Translations under genes and position numbers: made by a program
In this document: positions 1 through 8,227 of the stretch, in pieces
How positions within the stretch are numbered: the stretch's first letter is position 1
Layout: each line of letters begins with the position of its first letter
Notes under the pieces: model-generated
Told to the model about the DNA's origin: nothing
Seen by the model: only the letters and a program-made list of their open reading frames with translations
Databases searched by the model: none
Source: Halobacillus massiliensis
GTDB lineage: Bacteria > Bacillota > Bacilli > Bacillales > Halobacillaceae
Reading direction: 5' to 3'
Assembly (NCBI RefSeq): GCF_900166625.1
Contig: NZ_LT800499.1
Coordinates: 1,282,630 to 1,346,629 of the forward strand
Length of the DNA stretch: 64,000 nt

Positions 1-411
1 TTTACTAAAATAAATGACTTATCCGAGCTGACTTCCGCCAGTATCGAAAAAGCCCCTCTGATTCAACCTCACTTTTCAGAGGAGGAATGGGGAGGAGCAA
101 ATGAACTCTACCTACTTGAAAATGGAGATATTGGATTGCTCGGTCATATTGCACGATTTGATGAAGAAGGTGACAGGCATTATTACCCGATAACCTGCCG
201 ATATCAAATAGAATCTAATCAATTAACTGACATGAAGATCATCGCTGAAAGAAAGGATTTTCCGAAAGGAGCTGCAAAGCGTCCGGATCTCACAGATGTA
301 CTGTTTAGCGGAGGATTGCTTTTTTTAGAAAATGGTGATGCCGAGCTCTATGTAGGAGTAGGTGATGCTGAGGCTCATAAAGCAATCGTGCCTCATCCTT
401 TTAATAAATAA
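1..411 (+). CDS. DUF1861 family protein (GH130-like beta-propeller), 3' part only
   Basis: The reading frame is open from base 1 and ends with TAA at 409-411, so this is the C-terminal part (about 136 residues) of a gene starting outside the window. The tail contains FSGGLLFLENGDAELYVGVG followed by DAEAH. This fits the DUF1861 family, which is distantly like GH130 glycoside phosphorylases and folds as a five-bladed propeller. No enzymatic activity is established for DUF1861. It lies 28 bases before a sugar-binding lipoprotein gene on the same strand, so it probably belongs to the same sugar operon. An internal ATG at 136 is not the start, because the homologous-looking sequence continues upstream. 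Confidence 0.7.
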   Translation, partial: FTKINDLSELTSASIEKAPLIQPHFSEEEWGGANELYLLENGDIGLLGHIARFDEEGDRHYYPITCRYQIESNQLTDMKIIAERKDFPKGAAKRPDLTDVLFSGGLLFLENGDAELYVGVGDAEAHKAIVPHPFNK

Positions 412-439
412 TAAAGAAAAAATGAGAGGGGAATGAAAG

Positions 440-1753
440 ATGAAAAAGCTGCTTAATCTTCGTTTATTTGTTTTGCTGTTGGTAAGTCTATTTGCTGTCA
501 CTGGATGTCAGTCCGGAGAAGGCTCAGAAAATGGCGGTTCAGAGGATGGCTCAGTGGAGTTCGAATTCTGGGCAGCCCCTAACCCGACTCAGGAACAATT
601 CTGGGATGAAATGGCTCAGAAGTATATGGAAGAAAATGAAGATGTAACGATTAACGTATCGCCGATGCCGGAGAGCCCGTCATCAGAAGCTGGTATTCAA
701 TCAGCTATTGCGGCGGGGAACGCGCCTGCTATTTCAGAAAATATTTCACGTGGATTTGGGGCTCAGTTAGCGGAAAGTAACGCGATTGTACCGCTCAATG
801 AGTTTGATGGCTATCAGGAATTAATTGAAGAACGCCAAATGTCCGAAACGATGTCCACTTGGACGTTTGCTGATGACCAGCAATTTGTTCTGCCAATCTA
901 CTCAAATGCTATGTTGTTTGGGTGGAGAATGGATATTTTAAATGAACTTGGTTTTGAAGAAGTGCCAAAAACGTATGATGAAGTTTTGGAAGTGGGACAG
1001 AAGCTGAAAGATGAGTATCCGGAAAAATACCTTTGGGCTAGAGGAGATTTAGTAAAACCGACATGGTCTGCCCGCTGGTTTGACTTCTTCATGATCTATA
1101 ATGCAGCGTCTGAAGGTAATGGTTTTGTAGAAGGCAGTGAGTTTACGGCTGATGATGAAGCTGGTGTGGAAACACTCAAATTCTTCCAGGATTTAAGTGA
1201 AAATGGACTTCTTTTAACACGAGAGGCTACAGATCCATTTGAATCTGGTGATTCAATCATGATGGACCTTGGTCCTTGGACGTTCTCTTACTGGGATGAA
1301 AAGTTCCCTGAAATGGAGCAGGGAGAGACTTATGAACTTGCGATGCCTCCTGTTCCTGAAGGAGAAGAGTCGACCACCTTTGCAGATACAAAAGGACTAT
1401 CCATTTACGCATCTGCGACAGAAGATCAGCAGAAGGCCGCATTTGATTTTGTGAAATGGGTATTTTCAGATGCTGAAAATGACCTGGAGTGGTTTGAAGC
1501 AACAAACCTTCCTCCTGCTCGTGATGACTTAGCAGATAATGAAACATTCACTTCATTCTTAGAAGAGAACCCGGAGCTTAAGCAGTATGCAGATAACATT
1601 CCGAATTCTGTACCGCCAATGGATAATCCTCAAACGGCTGAAATTCAGGAGCTGATTGGAACACAAGGGTTAAATCCGGTTGTTAATGGAGACAAGGATG
1701 CTGAGCAAGCATGGGAGGACATAAAGACCGCGATTGACGGGGTGCTGAAATAA
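440..1753 (+). CDS. ABC transporter sugar-binding lipoprotein (family 1 solute-binding protein)
   Basis: Extracellular solute receptor of a CUT1-type sugar importer, 437 aa. It has a lysine-rich start, a hydrophobic core and a lipobox (VTGC, cysteine near residue 23), so it should be lipid-anchored outside the membrane. An acidic Gly/Ser-rich linker follows. The body is of usual length for MalE/UgpB-type proteins and is acidic, as expected in a halophile. A GAGAGGGGAA ribosome site precedes ATG 440. Two MalFG-type permease genes follow at once and no ATPase gene is present, so a shared MsmX-type ATPase elsewhere is inferred. The ligand is unknown; the DUF1861 neighbour hints at a manno- or gluco-oligosaccharide. 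Confidence 0.9.
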   Translation: MKKLLNLRLFVLLLVSLFAVTGCQSGEGSENGGSEDGSVEFEFWAAPNPTQEQFWDEMAQKYMEENEDVTINVSPMPESPSSEAGIQSAIAAGNAPAISENISRGFGAQLAESNAIVPLNEFDGYQELIEERQMSETMSTWTFADDQQFVLPIYSNAMLFGWRMDILNELGFEEVPKTYDEVLEVGQKLKDEYPEKYLWARGDLVKPTWSARWFDFFMIYNAASEGNGFVEGSEFTADDEAGVETLKFFQDLSENGLLLTREATDPFESGDSIMMDLGPWTFSYWDEKFPEMEQGETYELAMPPVPEGEESTTFADTKGLSIYASATEDQQKAAFDFVKWVFSDAENDLEWFEATNLPPARDDLADNETFTSFLEENPELKQYADNIPNSVPPMDNPQTAEIQELIGTQGLNPVVNGDKDAEQAWEDIKTAIDGVLK

Positions 1754-1754
1754 T

Positions 1755-2633
1755 ATGGATAAAAGTAATGCAAGGCTGGGTTGGCTGTTTGCCAGCCCTT
1801 ACCTTATCTATTCCCTTATTTTCTTTTTATTTCCCCTTTTGTGGGCCACTTATTTAGCCTTTACTAACTGGAACTTAATTGCTCCTGATTTCGAATTTGT
1901 AGGGATTCAAAATTTTATCGAAGCTTTTTTCAGTGAAAGCGTACGTGCGGCCTTTTTTGTTACTTATAAATTTTTAGGAATGTTCGTCCCTATCGTTGTA
2001 GGAGGAGCTTTGATTCTTGCCATGATTATTCACACTCTTCCTAAGTTTAAAGGTTTGTTTTCTGTGGCTTTCTTTTTGCCATACTTAGCTTCAGGTGTAG
2101 CCTCTGCGATAATTGTAAATGGAGTGTTATCGTATAACAGCCCATTCAATGTTTGGCTGAGAAGCTCATTAGGACTGGACATTGACTGGTTAGGGTCTTC
2201 TATACTCGCTCCTTTAATTATTGCATTGATGATGGCTTGGAAATTTGCTGGCTACTACGCGCTTTTATTTGTGGCCGGACTGGAAAGTATTCCAAAAGAG
2301 GTATATGAAGCTGCTGAAATCGATGGAGCGGTTGGTTTTAAAAAGTTTTGGCACGTAACTATTCCGATGCTCTATCCATCATTTTATACAGTTACCATAC
2401 TGGCTGTCGGACTGATGTTCGGGATTTTTACAGAACCTTATGTCCTTACAGGAGGCGGACCTGACCTGGCCACACATACGTGGCAGCTGGAAATTTACAG
2501 TCAGGCTTTTGAAAGACTAAACGCCGGTTATGGAACAGCTATTGCAGTGATCAACTCGATTGTTACATTTGGTTCCATACTTGTCTTCCGCAAAATTTTA
2601 GAGAAATGGGGGGCCAAGCATGGCTGGGAATAA
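1755..2633 (+). CDS. ABC sugar permease, MalF type
   Basis: Membrane subunit of the importer, 292 aa, with about six transmembrane helices. The cytoplasmic EAA loop EAAEIDGAVGFKKFWHVTIP, which contacts the ATPase, is intact near residues 186-206. The N-terminal segment ARLGWLFASPYLIYSLIFF is typical of the first MalF-type helix. The start lies one base after the stop of the binding-protein gene and the end overlaps the next permease by 14 bases, so the three genes are translationally coupled. Confidence 0.92.
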   Translation: MDKSNARLGWLFASPYLIYSLIFFLFPLLWATYLAFTNWNLIAPDFEFVGIQNFIEAFFSESVRAAFFVTYKFLGMFVPIVVGGALILAMIIHTLPKFKGLFSVAFFLPYLASGVASAIIVNGVLSYNSPFNVWLRSSLGLDIDWLGSSILAPLIIALMMAWKFAGYYALLFVAGLESIPKEVYEAAEIDGAVGFKKFWHVTIPMLYPSFYTVTILAVGLMFGIFTEPYVLTGGGPDLATHTWQLEIYSQAFERLNAGYGTAIAVINSIVTFGSILVFRKILEKWGAKHGWE

Positions 2634-3450
2634 TAAACTGAAATTAACTTTTTTATATATTGCGGCCTTCAGTGTCCTCATTGTTATGGTGGCGCCTTAT
2701 ATCTATATGGTCTTAGGCTCGTTTGCTGTATGGGATCAGGTCGATCGTAAAATTATCCCTACTCAATTTACACTTAGGTCCTATGAATGGCTGTTTTTTG
2801 GTGGAGAGGGAGCAAATGCCAGGCCATGGCTCCGCGCCTTTTTTAACAGTATTTTCGTCAGTACCACTTCTGCTGTCTTAATGATTGCGACAGCATTACT
2901 TGTCGGTTATTCGTTAGCTAAGCTGAAATTTAAAGGAAACCGAATGATTAATAACGTCATTTTATTTCAAATGTTCTATCCTGCGGTTATTCTTTTAATT
3001 CCACTCTTTCTAATTATCCGCTACTTTGGGATGTATGACACATACTGGGCAATGATCCTTCCGAAAGCTGTGAATCTGTGGGCGATTTTTATGTACACGA
3101 ACTTCTTTAGAGGACTGCCTGACGAACTAATTGAAGCGGCAAAAATCGATGGAGCAAGTCAGTGGAAAATCGTTTGGAAGATTGTCCTTCCTATGTCTAA
3201 GTCGATTACGACAATAATCTTCTTATTTGTATTTATGGAACGATGGGTGGAACTGTTGTGGGACATGCTTGTTGTAAACAGTGAAAACATGCTGACACTT
3301 AACGTATTGCTCGCGCAGATGTTCGGTCCATATGGCGGTTATCCAGGTCCCATGTATGCAGCATCTGTTCTGCTGACATTGCCTATCTTAATATTATTTA
3401 TCATCTTTAGTAAGAACTTCAAGAAAGGGATGCAGTTTGTGCTTAAGTGA
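2620..3450 (+). CDS. ABC sugar permease, MalG type
   Basis: Second membrane subunit, 276 aa, about six helices, with an intact EAA loop (EAAKIDGASQWKIVWKIVLP, about residues 173-192). It ends in a basic tail. A GGGGGG ribosome-site-like run sits before ATG 2620, inside the previous gene. Together with 440-1753 and 1755-2633 it forms a complete CUT1 importer apart from the ATPase. Confidence 0.92.
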   Translation: MAGNNKLKLTFLYIAAFSVLIVMVAPYIYMVLGSFAVWDQVDRKIIPTQFTLRSYEWLFFGGEGANARPWLRAFFNSIFVSTTSAVLMIATALLVGYSLAKLKFKGNRMINNVILFQMFYPAVILLIPLFLIIRYFGMYDTYWAMILPKAVNLWAIFMYTNFFRGLPDELIEAAKIDGASQWKIVWKIVLPMSKSITTIIFLFVFMERWVELLWDMLVVNSENMLTLNVLLAQMFGPYGGYPGPMYAASVLLTLPILILFIIFSKNFKKGMQFVLK

Positions 3451-3521
3451 TGTTCGGGAGATTAGGAATAATATAAAAAACCAAAAAATAAAAGGAGTGA
3501 GCGGATATCGCACCCATTGCT

Positions 3522-4253
3522 TTGCAATTATATTCGTTAAAGGATTATACGGAGAAGGATTTTACAGGGACCCTTGAAAAAGTAGCAGGAGCAGGATACA
3601 GCGGAGTAGAATTTGCCGGATATTATAATACATCGAGCAAAAATTTAAAAAAAGTTTTAAATCAGCTTGGTCTAAAAGCAGCAGGTAGTCATATCGGAAT
3701 AGAAGATTTAGAGAATAGATTAGAAGAAATAATCGACTATTCTCTTACTATCGAGAGTCCATATATTATTTGCCCAGGTCTTCCTGAATCTTATAGAAAC
3801 AGTGCAGATGCTTATAAGAAGACAGCCGAACAACTTAATAGAATTGGGGAAAAGTGCAGGGAAAGCGGGCTTTTATTTGGCTACCATAATCATCATGTAG
3901 AGTTTGAGCAATACGGAGGAAAATACGGACTCGATATTTTAGCAGAACATACAGGAGAGGAGAACCTCTTTCTCGAATTAGATACGTATTGGGCTGAGGT
4001 CTGCGGTATAAAGTCTGTCGATCTTATGGAAAAATACAAACAGCGTATGAAGATCCTTCACATTAAAGATATGAACAACTTTGACGAAAAAAGAAATGTA
4101 GAGATTGGCAGCGGTGTGTTGAATTTCCAGGAGATTGTAAAAACAGGTAAAGCCCAGAAGATAGATTGGTATACCGTGGAGCAGGAAGAATTTGATAAAG
4201 ATCCATTCCTGAGCATTGAGGAAAGCTGTCAGTATTTGAAAAGCATTATGTAG
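3522..4253 (+). CDS. sugar phosphate isomerase/epimerase family TIM-barrel protein
   Basis: A xylose-isomerase-like TIM barrel (AP endonuclease 2 superfamily) of about 243 aa. Visible motifs are LQLYSLKDY at the start, YHNHHVEFE near residues 125-133, ELDTYWAEVCG and LHIKDMN, which supply the metal-binding His, Asp and Glu residues of the family. Such proteins isomerise or epimerise keto-sugars or act on oxidised sugars beside Gfo/Idh/MocA dehydrogenases, as here. The start is odd. TTG 3522 is the first usual start codon, but the ribosome site AAAGGAG (3491-3497) is 24 bases upstream. The frame stays open back to the TGA at 3498-3500, adding DIAPIA. An ATC at 3507 would be ideally spaced. Substrate unknown. 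Confidence 0.8.
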   Translation: MQLYSLKDYTEKDFTGTLEKVAGAGYSGVEFAGYYNTSSKNLKKVLNQLGLKAAGSHIGIEDLENRLEEIIDYSLTIESPYIICPGLPESYRNSADAYKKTAEQLNRIGEKCRESGLLFGYHNHHVEFEQYGGKYGLDILAEHTGEENLFLELDTYWAEVCGIKSVDLMEKYKQRMKILHIKDMNNFDEKRNVEIGSGVLNFQEIVKTGKAQKIDWYTVEQEEFDKDPFLSIEESCQYLKSIM

Positions 4254-4265
4254 GAGGATGAGCGC

Positions 4266-5345
4266 ATGTCAGAAAACAAGCTGAAAGTAGGTATTGTCGG
4301 GTGTGGAGGCATCGCTAACGGAAAGCAGATGCCTAGTCTTGCCAAACTAGAAAAAGTGGAAATGACAGCATTTTGCGACATTGTGGAAGATCGTGCCCAA
4401 ACAGCAGCTGCAGATTTCGGCACTGTGGATGCTAAAGTATTTATTGATTTCCAAGAATTACTTAAAGAAGACCTTGATGTGGTTCATGTTTGTACACCAA
4501 ATAAATCTCATGCAGCGATAAGCATTGCAGCCCTTGAATCTGGTAAGCACGTCATGTGCGAAAAACCAATGGCGAAAACGGCATATGAGGCCAGAATGAT
4601 GGCAGAAGCTTCTAAACGAACAGGGAAAAAATTGTCTATCGGTTATAATAACCGCTTCCGTAACGATTCCCAGTATTTAAAAAAGGTCTGTGAAAATGGG
4701 GAGCTTGGTGAAATCTATTTTGCCAAAGCCCATGCTATCCGCCGTAGAGCTGTGCCTACATGGGGAGTTTTTCTTAACGAAGAAGAACAGGGCGGCGGGC
4801 CGCTAATTGATATAGGCACTCACGCCCTTGATCTTACACTCTGGCTCATGGATAACTATGAAGTGAAAAGTGTAGTAGGAAATGTCTATCATAAGCTCTC
4901 TGATAAAAAAGATGCCGCCAACGCTTTTGGACCATGGGACCCTGAAGAATTTAAGGTAGAAGACTCAGCCTTTGGGTTCATTACGATGAAAAACGGAGCC
5001 ACTATTATATTAGAATCAAGCTGGGCGTTAAATACACTAGATATTGATGAAGCGAAAAGTACACTATGCGGGACAGAGGGCGGTGCCGACATGAAAGACG
5101 GCCTTCGCCTCAATGGTGAGAAGTATGGGAAGCTACATGTGACAAATCCGGAACTTGGCGCAGGGGGAGTTGCTTTTTATGACGGAGCTGACGAAAGTGA
5201 TAGTGACCGCGAAGCACGATTGTGGATTGAAAGTCTGCTAAATAATAAAGAGCCAGTGGTTACACCAAATCAGGCGCTGGTAGTTAGTGAGATTCTTGAA
5301 GCAATTTATACGTCAGCAAAGACAGGGGAAGCTGTTTACTTCTAA
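4266..5345 (+). CDS. Gfo/Idh/MocA family NAD(P)-dependent oxidoreductase
   Basis: Sugar or inositol-type dehydrogenase, 359 aa. The N-terminal Rossmann fold shows VGIVGCGGIANGKQMP (residues 7-22) and the family signature CEKPMAKT (about residues 98-105). The C-terminal alpha/beta domain follows, with the GGGPLIDIGTHALDLTLWLM segment that carries the conserved Asp/His pair. ATG 4266 has a TAGGAGGATGAG ribosome site. It follows the isomerase gene by 12 bases and ends the operon before a strong terminator. With its neighbours it probably oxidises and rearranges an imported sugar; the exact substrate cannot be read from the sequence. Confidence 0.9.
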   Translation: MSENKLKVGIVGCGGIANGKQMPSLAKLEKVEMTAFCDIVEDRAQTAAADFGTVDAKVFIDFQELLKEDLDVVHVCTPNKSHAAISIAALESGKHVMCEKPMAKTAYEARMMAEASKRTGKKLSIGYNNRFRNDSQYLKKVCENGELGEIYFAKAHAIRRRAVPTWGVFLNEEEQGGGPLIDIGTHALDLTLWLMDNYEVKSVVGNVYHKLSDKKDAANAFGPWDPEEFKVEDSAFGFITMKNGATIILESSWALNTLDIDEAKSTLCGTEGGADMKDGLRLNGEKYGKLHVTNPELGAGGVAFYDGADESDSDREARLWIESLLNNKEPVVTPNQALVVSEILEAIYTSAKTGEAVYF

Positions 5346-5366
5346 AATAAAGGATTAAAGATTAAA

Positions 5367-5394
5367 GGCTCATCAATATTGATGAGCCGTTTTT
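5367..5394. terminator. bidirectional terminator between convergent genes
   Basis: Perfect 22-base palindrome GGCTCATCAATATTGATGAGCC followed by a T-run on the + strand and preceded by A-rich sequence that serves the - strand. It separates the sugar operon from the convergent regulator gene. Confidence 0.5.
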
Positions 5395-6310
5395 AATCAT
5401 TCTCTAGTTTAATTTTCAAACCAATTCCTTGTTCATGATTGCCGAATTTCGGCCCGAATATATTGAGTCCTCCTTTATTTGCTGCTTCTTCTTTAATTCC
5501 TAATCGAAAGGAAATGTAAGGAAGGTTGTCTAATTGAAGATCGTTTATCGTAACATCAGAGATTTGTTCATTATCTATATAGCATCCTTCTTTAGTCACC
5601 TTCCAATTTTTTAAGAGCTCGTACTGTGTGAGATTAGTGCGCCACCAGTCAGGGGTGAGGGCTCCTCTTTCGCCGCCGAAGTCTCCTGGCGAAGTCCAAG
5701 TCCCTGTCTCTTTATGATTCACCCAAATAGTGATATCAGAAGGCCAGTCAAGTTTATGGTTGGGGGCTTCTGAACATAGCTCTAAACTAAATTCGATCTC
5801 TTTAGCGTGATGATCATAAGGGATACGGTTAGGGAAACGATATTCTACATAACCATCTCGAAAATATAGTAATTGAGCCCTGATTCGGTCAGGCTCATAA
5901 AACGATCGTGGATCGTCTTGATTGCCAATGTAATCTCTTTCGCTCACTATTCCACAGGGAGGAAGAGCATGGCAGTCAATATATTCACCAATACCCATCC
6001 AAAGGATGACTTCATGTTCATTTGACGTTTCTTCAGAATTATATAAATCAATTTGGATACGATCGTAATTTATCGCACTTACTTTTTGTGTGCCTCTTCC
6101 TGGAACAAGTTGAGTTAGAATTAAATTTACCTTCTCGAGCTTATTAATATGAGAAGCTGTTGTCGAGAAAGGGAGATCTAATTTCTCAGCTAGTTCATTA
6201 ACATTATGGGGTTTTTCACTTAATAGCTTTAGTATTTTGATACGGGTAGGATTCGCTAATGCTTTATTAATGGGCAGCATATTATCAAAGCTAAGGGGTA
6301 ACTTTTTCAC
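5393..6310 (-). CDS. ArsR-type HTH regulator with large C-terminal domain
   Basis: 305 aa. Residues about 10-75 form a winged helix of ArsR/HTH_20 type (ANPTRIKILKLLSEKPHNVN, then ELAEKLDLPFSTTASHINKL). The remaining roughly 220 residues have no metal-binding ArsR motif. They are rich in Trp, Tyr, Pro and predicted strands (DWPSDITIWVNHKETGTWTS, PDWWRTNLTQYELLKNW, LPYISFRLGI), which suggests a beta-sandwich ligand-binding domain. The gene converges on the sugar operon at 1-5345 and shares its terminator, so it is the likely local regulator, with a sugar as effector (inference). ATG 6310 is followed by MKKLPLSFDNMLPINKAL. I do not recognise the C-terminal domain with certainty. Confidence 0.75.
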   Translation of the reverse strand: MKKLPLSFDNMLPINKALANPTRIKILKLLSEKPHNVNELAEKLDLPFSTTASHINKLEKVNLILTQLVPGRGTQKVSAINYDRIQIDLYNSEETSNEHEVILWMGIGEYIDCHALPPCGIVSERDYIGNQDDPRSFYEPDRIRAQLLYFRDGYVEYRFPNRIPYDHHAKEIEFSLELCSEAPNHKLDWPSDITIWVNHKETGTWTSPGDFGGERGALTPDWWRTNLTQYELLKNWKVTKEGCYIDNEQISDVTINDLQLDNLPYISFRLGIKEEAANKGGLNIFGPKFGNHEQGIGLKIKLEND

Positions 6311-6625
6311 TAGAGGGCCTCCATAGAATCAATTTCTTTTATTATAACAGAGGTTTTTTCTGAAAAAATATAACAAGCGAAGGACTTTATAAAAAGACCT
6401 TCGCAAAATCTTCTGATTACTAGCGTTTTCTTTTCGGAGCTTAATTTTCGACACTGTTTCTTTATATTCTGTTGCAGTTTTAAAGAACTATCCAGTAATT
6501 CTCTGCACGTTATGTGTAGGCTGAATGAAAAAGATATTGTTTTTTTGCCCCGTGTACACTTTAGTTACAATATTATATCTGGCCCTGATAAACTATAAAT
6601 AATAGTAAAGTCAAGGAGGGGAAGT
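6311..6625. other. divergent intergenic region with a long hairpin
   Basis: Holds the promoters of the two divergent regulators. A hairpin at 6377-6404 has arms GCGAAGG and CCTTCGC with further pairing inside (CTTT/AAAG). No T-run follows on the + strand; on the - strand, which is the leader side of the 6310 gene, it is followed by a TATATTTTTT stretch, so it may be an attenuator or operator. The rest is AT-rich and I see no gene in it. Confidence 0.4.
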
Positions 6626-8041
6626 ATGAGACATTCTCTAGAGCCTAAGGTTGGTGAAGGACCGAAATCTCCATTACCACAGCAGCTTCAATTATTGGAT
6701 TCCATCATTCAATCAAGCTATGATGGTATTTTTGTAGCGGATGCATCAGGAATCGGCTGGACGATGAATGATGCCTACACGCGAATTACCGGGGTACCTA
6801 AACATAAGCTGTTACATAGAAATCTTAAAGATGCAATAGAGGAAGGGGTCATTTCTGACTCTGTCACTTATAAAGTATTGGACGAAAAGAAAGCGGTTAC
6901 AATTGTGCAGAGTGTTAACGGAGTGGAAGTACTCGCTACGGGTAATCCTGTTAAAAACGAAGAAGGAGAGATCACGCATGTGGTAACAAATATACGTGAT
7001 CTGCGTGACTTAAATTACTTAAAATTTGAGCTTCATTCTTCTAATCTAAGTGATGAAACGAGAATCCCCATAACTTCAAGAAGTATAGACCTGCCGCCAA
7101 AAGGAGTAGTTGCTAAGAGTAGAAAGATGAAAGAAGCGTTTAGAGTGGCCGAGAAAGCTGCTAGAGTAGATTCTACGATTCTTTTGACAGGTGAATCGGG
7201 GGCCGGAAAAGAAATAATTGCTAACTTTATACAAGGAAACAGTAAGCGGTCTAAAGCAGAATTCGTTAAAGTGAATTGTGGAGCGATTCCTTCGACACTC
7301 CTGGAGGCGGAGTTGTTCGGTTATGAAAAAGGGGCGTTTACCGGGGCTGTGAACAGCGGGAGAATCGGGCTGTTTGAGAAAGCGAATGGAGGTACTATTT
7401 TACTGGATGAAATTGGAGATATCCCTCTTGAGCTTCAAGTGAAATTGTTAAGAGTATTGCAGGAAAAGGAGATTCGAAGAGTGGGAGGGACCTATCAAAT
7501 TCCGTTGCAGTTCAGGGTGATCGCCGCGACAAACCGCAACCTTGAAGAACTCGTGAAGGAGGGGGGATTTCGGGAGGATCTGTATTATCGTTTGAGCGTC
7601 ATACCAATTCATGTGCCGCCATTAAGAGAACGCCGTGAAGACATAACCCCCATTGCCTTTTACTATCTCCAAAAATTAAATGAATCTTATGATATGGCGA
7701 AAACCTTACATCCTGATTCATTAGCCGTCTTAGAGCACTACAAATGGCCGGGAAATATAAGGGAACTGGAAAATGTGCTTGAGCGTGCAGCGGTTATTTC
7801 TGACGCAGATGTAATTCTCCCTGAAGATTTATCCATTTTATCTAAGGAAGGTCCTTCTATAATTCACGGGGAAAGTCTTAAAGCTAAAGTCCAGCAGCTT
7901 GAAATTGATTTGATCCGCGAAGCTTTGAATGACCATAAAACAACTAGAAAAGCGGCTAAAGCATTGGGCATTAGCCAATCGTCCCTTGTAAAGAAAATGA
8001 AGAAATATGAGTTGGCTGATCAGGAATATATACATGAATGA
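6626..8041 (+). CDS. sigma-54-dependent transcriptional activator (PAS - AAA+ - Fis HTH)
   Basis: 471 aa enhancer-binding protein. An N-terminal PAS-like sensory domain (about 25-135) is followed by the AAA+ sigma-54 interaction domain. Walker A GESGAGKE starts at residue 189, GAFTGA (236-241) contacts sigma-54, Walker B is GGTILLDEIGD, and the R-finger region is present. A C-terminal Fis-type HTH (KTTRKAAKALGISQSSLVKK, about 438-457) binds enhancer DNA. The start has a strong site (AAGGAGGGGAAGT ATG). It is the RocR/LvaR architecture and lies directly upstream of an operon with a -24/-12 promoter, which is its presumed target. The PAS ligand is unknown, probably an organic acid or its CoA ester. 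Confidence 0.93.
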   Translation: MRHSLEPKVGEGPKSPLPQQLQLLDSIIQSSYDGIFVADASGIGWTMNDAYTRITGVPKHKLLHRNLKDAIEEGVISDSVTYKVLDEKKAVTIVQSVNGVEVLATGNPVKNEEGEITHVVTNIRDLRDLNYLKFELHSSNLSDETRIPITSRSIDLPPKGVVAKSRKMKEAFRVAEKAARVDSTILLTGESGAGKEIIANFIQGNSKRSKAEFVKVNCGAIPSTLLEAELFGYEKGAFTGAVNSGRIGLFEKANGGTILLDEIGDIPLELQVKLLRVLQEKEIRRVGGTYQIPLQFRVIAATNRNLEELVKEGGFREDLYYRLSVIPIHVPPLRERREDITPIAFYYLQKLNESYDMAKTLHPDSLAVLEHYKWPGNIRELENVLERAAVISDADVILPEDLSILSKEGPSIIHGESLKAKVQQLEIDLIREALNDHKTTRKAAKALGISQSSLVKKMKKYELADQEYIHE

Positions 8042-8071
8042 AAAGAAACGATCCAAATTCGTTTCTTTTTT
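8041..8071 (+). terminator. rho-independent terminator after the sigma-54 activator gene
   Basis: A perfect 11-bp stem (AAAAGAAACGA / TCGTTTCTTTT) with a 7-base loop, ending in T residues and starting just at the stop codon of the activator gene. It insulates the activator from the downstream sigma-54 operon. Confidence 0.85.
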
Positions 8072-8170
8072 GATTCTAATTTTCATCATTTTTATTCCAA
8101 ATCGAATCAAAACTATTTTAGTATTTATCAAATAATGCTGAAGATTCGCAATTGTTAATCCAAAAAAAGT

Positions 8171-8187
8171 TGGCATGAATCTTGCTT
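8171..8187 (+). promoter_or_regulatory. sigma-54 (-24/-12) promoter
   Basis: TGGCAT-N5-TTGCTT, with GG at 8172-8173 and GC at 8184-8185 separated by exactly 10 bases, as the sigma-54 consensus TGGCAC-N5-TTGCW demands. It lies about 40 bases before the acyl-CoA synthetase start and directly behind a sigma-54 activator gene. The AT-rich 8072-8170 stretch contains GATTC/GAATC inverted pieces that could be enhancer sites, but I cannot define them. Confidence 0.85.
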
Positions 8188-8227
8188 GTAGTAGAGTGAA
8201 TGACCTTTTAAGGAGAGGAGTGCCTCA

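Noticed and set aside
3522-4253. Reading the TIM-barrel gene as xylose isomerase (xylA)
   Set aside because: It is about 243 aa with the HNHHVEF and HIKDM motifs of sugar-phosphate isomerase/epimerase-like proteins; XylA is about 440 aa with different motifs.
8072-8170. Specific enhancer (UAS) for the sigma-54 activator
   Set aside because: GATTC/GAATC pieces are present, but no clear symmetric, repeated site can be defined from one sequence.
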